Part shown: positions 12,935 through 13,184 of the stretch, in pieces
How the letters are laid out: each line of letters begins with the position of its first letter
How positions within the stretch are numbered: the first letter of the stretch is position 1
Origin: JBFWQM01 sp050249455
GTDB lineage: Bacteria > Pseudomonadota > Alphaproteobacteria > MPNO01 > VGEU01
Length of the DNA: 13,184 nucleotides
NCBI GenBank assembly: GCA_050249455.1
Contig: JBFWQM010000156.1
Coordinates: 1 to 13,184 of the forward strand
Direction of reading: 5' to 3'
Made by a program: the position numbers and the translations under genes
Notes under the pieces: generated by a model
Databases searched by the model: none
Told to the model about the DNA's origin: nothing
The model's input: only the letters and a program-made list of their open reading frames with translations

Positions 12935-13184
12935 TTATTCGGCCGCCTGCGCGGTGCGCGCCAGGTCGGCTTCCGCCTTGCGGATCATCACCTTGCGCGC
13001 CAGCGCCAGCGCGCCGTCGGCGCGGATGGCGAGCAGCTGGCGCTTCGGGTCCAGGTCGATGCGGGCCTGCTGGACTTCCATGATCTCCTTGTCCTCGATG
13101 AAGGTCGGGTAGATCTCGTCGTACATGTCCTGCGTCGCCTGCGGGTCGTCCTGGCGGTAGCCGTTGGCGGTCGACCAGAAGTAG
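12935..13184 (-). CDS. Rieske-type oxygenase alpha subunit, C-terminal part (truncated by window edge)
   Basis: About 82 residues of the C-terminus, reading YFWSTANGYRQDDPQATQDM, then YDEIYPTFIEDKEIMEVQQA, and ending ARTAQAAE. The pattern F-W-x-T/S-A...D-x-x-x-T...FxEDKxIxExQQxxID, followed by an 'LAIRADGALALARKVM' helix, is typical of the C-terminal end of VanA-like Rieske aromatic-ring-hydroxylating or O-demethylating oxygenases. The Rieske [2Fe-2S] and iron-binding parts lie beyond the window. The gene is convergent with the RT gene and shows no functional link to the retron. Confidence 0.8.
   Translation of the reverse strand, partial: YFWSTANGYRQDDPQATQDMYDEIYPTFIEDKEIMEVQQARIDLDPKRQLLAIRADGALALARKVMIRKAEADLARTAQAAE

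Noticed and set aside
12935..13184. The downstream gene as a retron effector
   Set aside because: It is on the opposite strand, convergent, and its sequence fits the C-terminus of a Rieske oxygenase.

Overview
The window is very GC-rich, densely coded chromosomal DNA. Oligotrophic-alphaproteobacterial gene content, two sites that fit the EcfG general-stress promoter (GGAAC-N16-NGTT), and a PEP-CTERM protein all suggest an alphaproteobacterium, perhaps of the Rhodospirillales. The taxonomic call is an inference. No rRNA, tRNA, CRISPR array, transposase or integrase was seen.

Layout. Positions 1-3142 carry small-molecule metabolism: a truncated EamA/DMT exporter (-), a hydroxypyruvate isomerase (+), a 61-aa Cys-rich protein (-), a paired-CBS protein (-) and a 3-hydroxyisobutyrate dehydrogenase/tartronate-semialdehyde reductase family enzyme (-). 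An 83-bp inverted repeat at 3221-3303 separates these from a CurA-type NADP-dependent oxidoreductase and a glutathione S-transferase, both (+). Then come a PAP2-like membrane protein and a GlcG/HbpS protein, probably a (-) operon. Positions 6429-9932 hold a DUF5648-repeat protein (+), a small secreted protein (-), a SAM methyltransferase (+), an 87-aa unknown (+) and a PEP-CTERM protein (+). They are followed by a DUF6270/SGNH-like protein and a DUF1508/YegP-like protein, both (+).

The most interesting part is 11101-12908. A 453-aa retron-type reverse transcriptase (11519-12880) has QGxPxSP, YADD and VTGLVVN motifs. Upstream is a region with the full architecture of a retron msr-msd RNA. Two 16-nt arms, a1 (11315-11330) and a2 (11467-11482), pair end to end (14 Watson-Crick plus 2 G-U). 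A guanosine in an AGC context lies directly after a1, where the branching G sits in Ec86. Between the arms are two msr-like stem-loops and a long msd-like hairpin. A consensus -35 TTGACA with a 17-bp spacer and a -10 GATCAT predicts transcription start at the first base of a1. The RT has an N-terminal extension of about 115 aa, like the long myxobacterial retron RTs, and no conventional accessory effector gene is adjacent. The only upstream candidate is a 27-aa single-span membrane peptide (11184-11267) behind an EcfG-like promoter. A perfect 28-bp palindrome starts at the base after the RT stop and separates it from a convergent Rieske oxygenase C-terminus that runs off the right edge.

No gene-free stretch exceeds 300 bases. 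The longest, 11268-11518, is largely the predicted retron RNA and its promoter.
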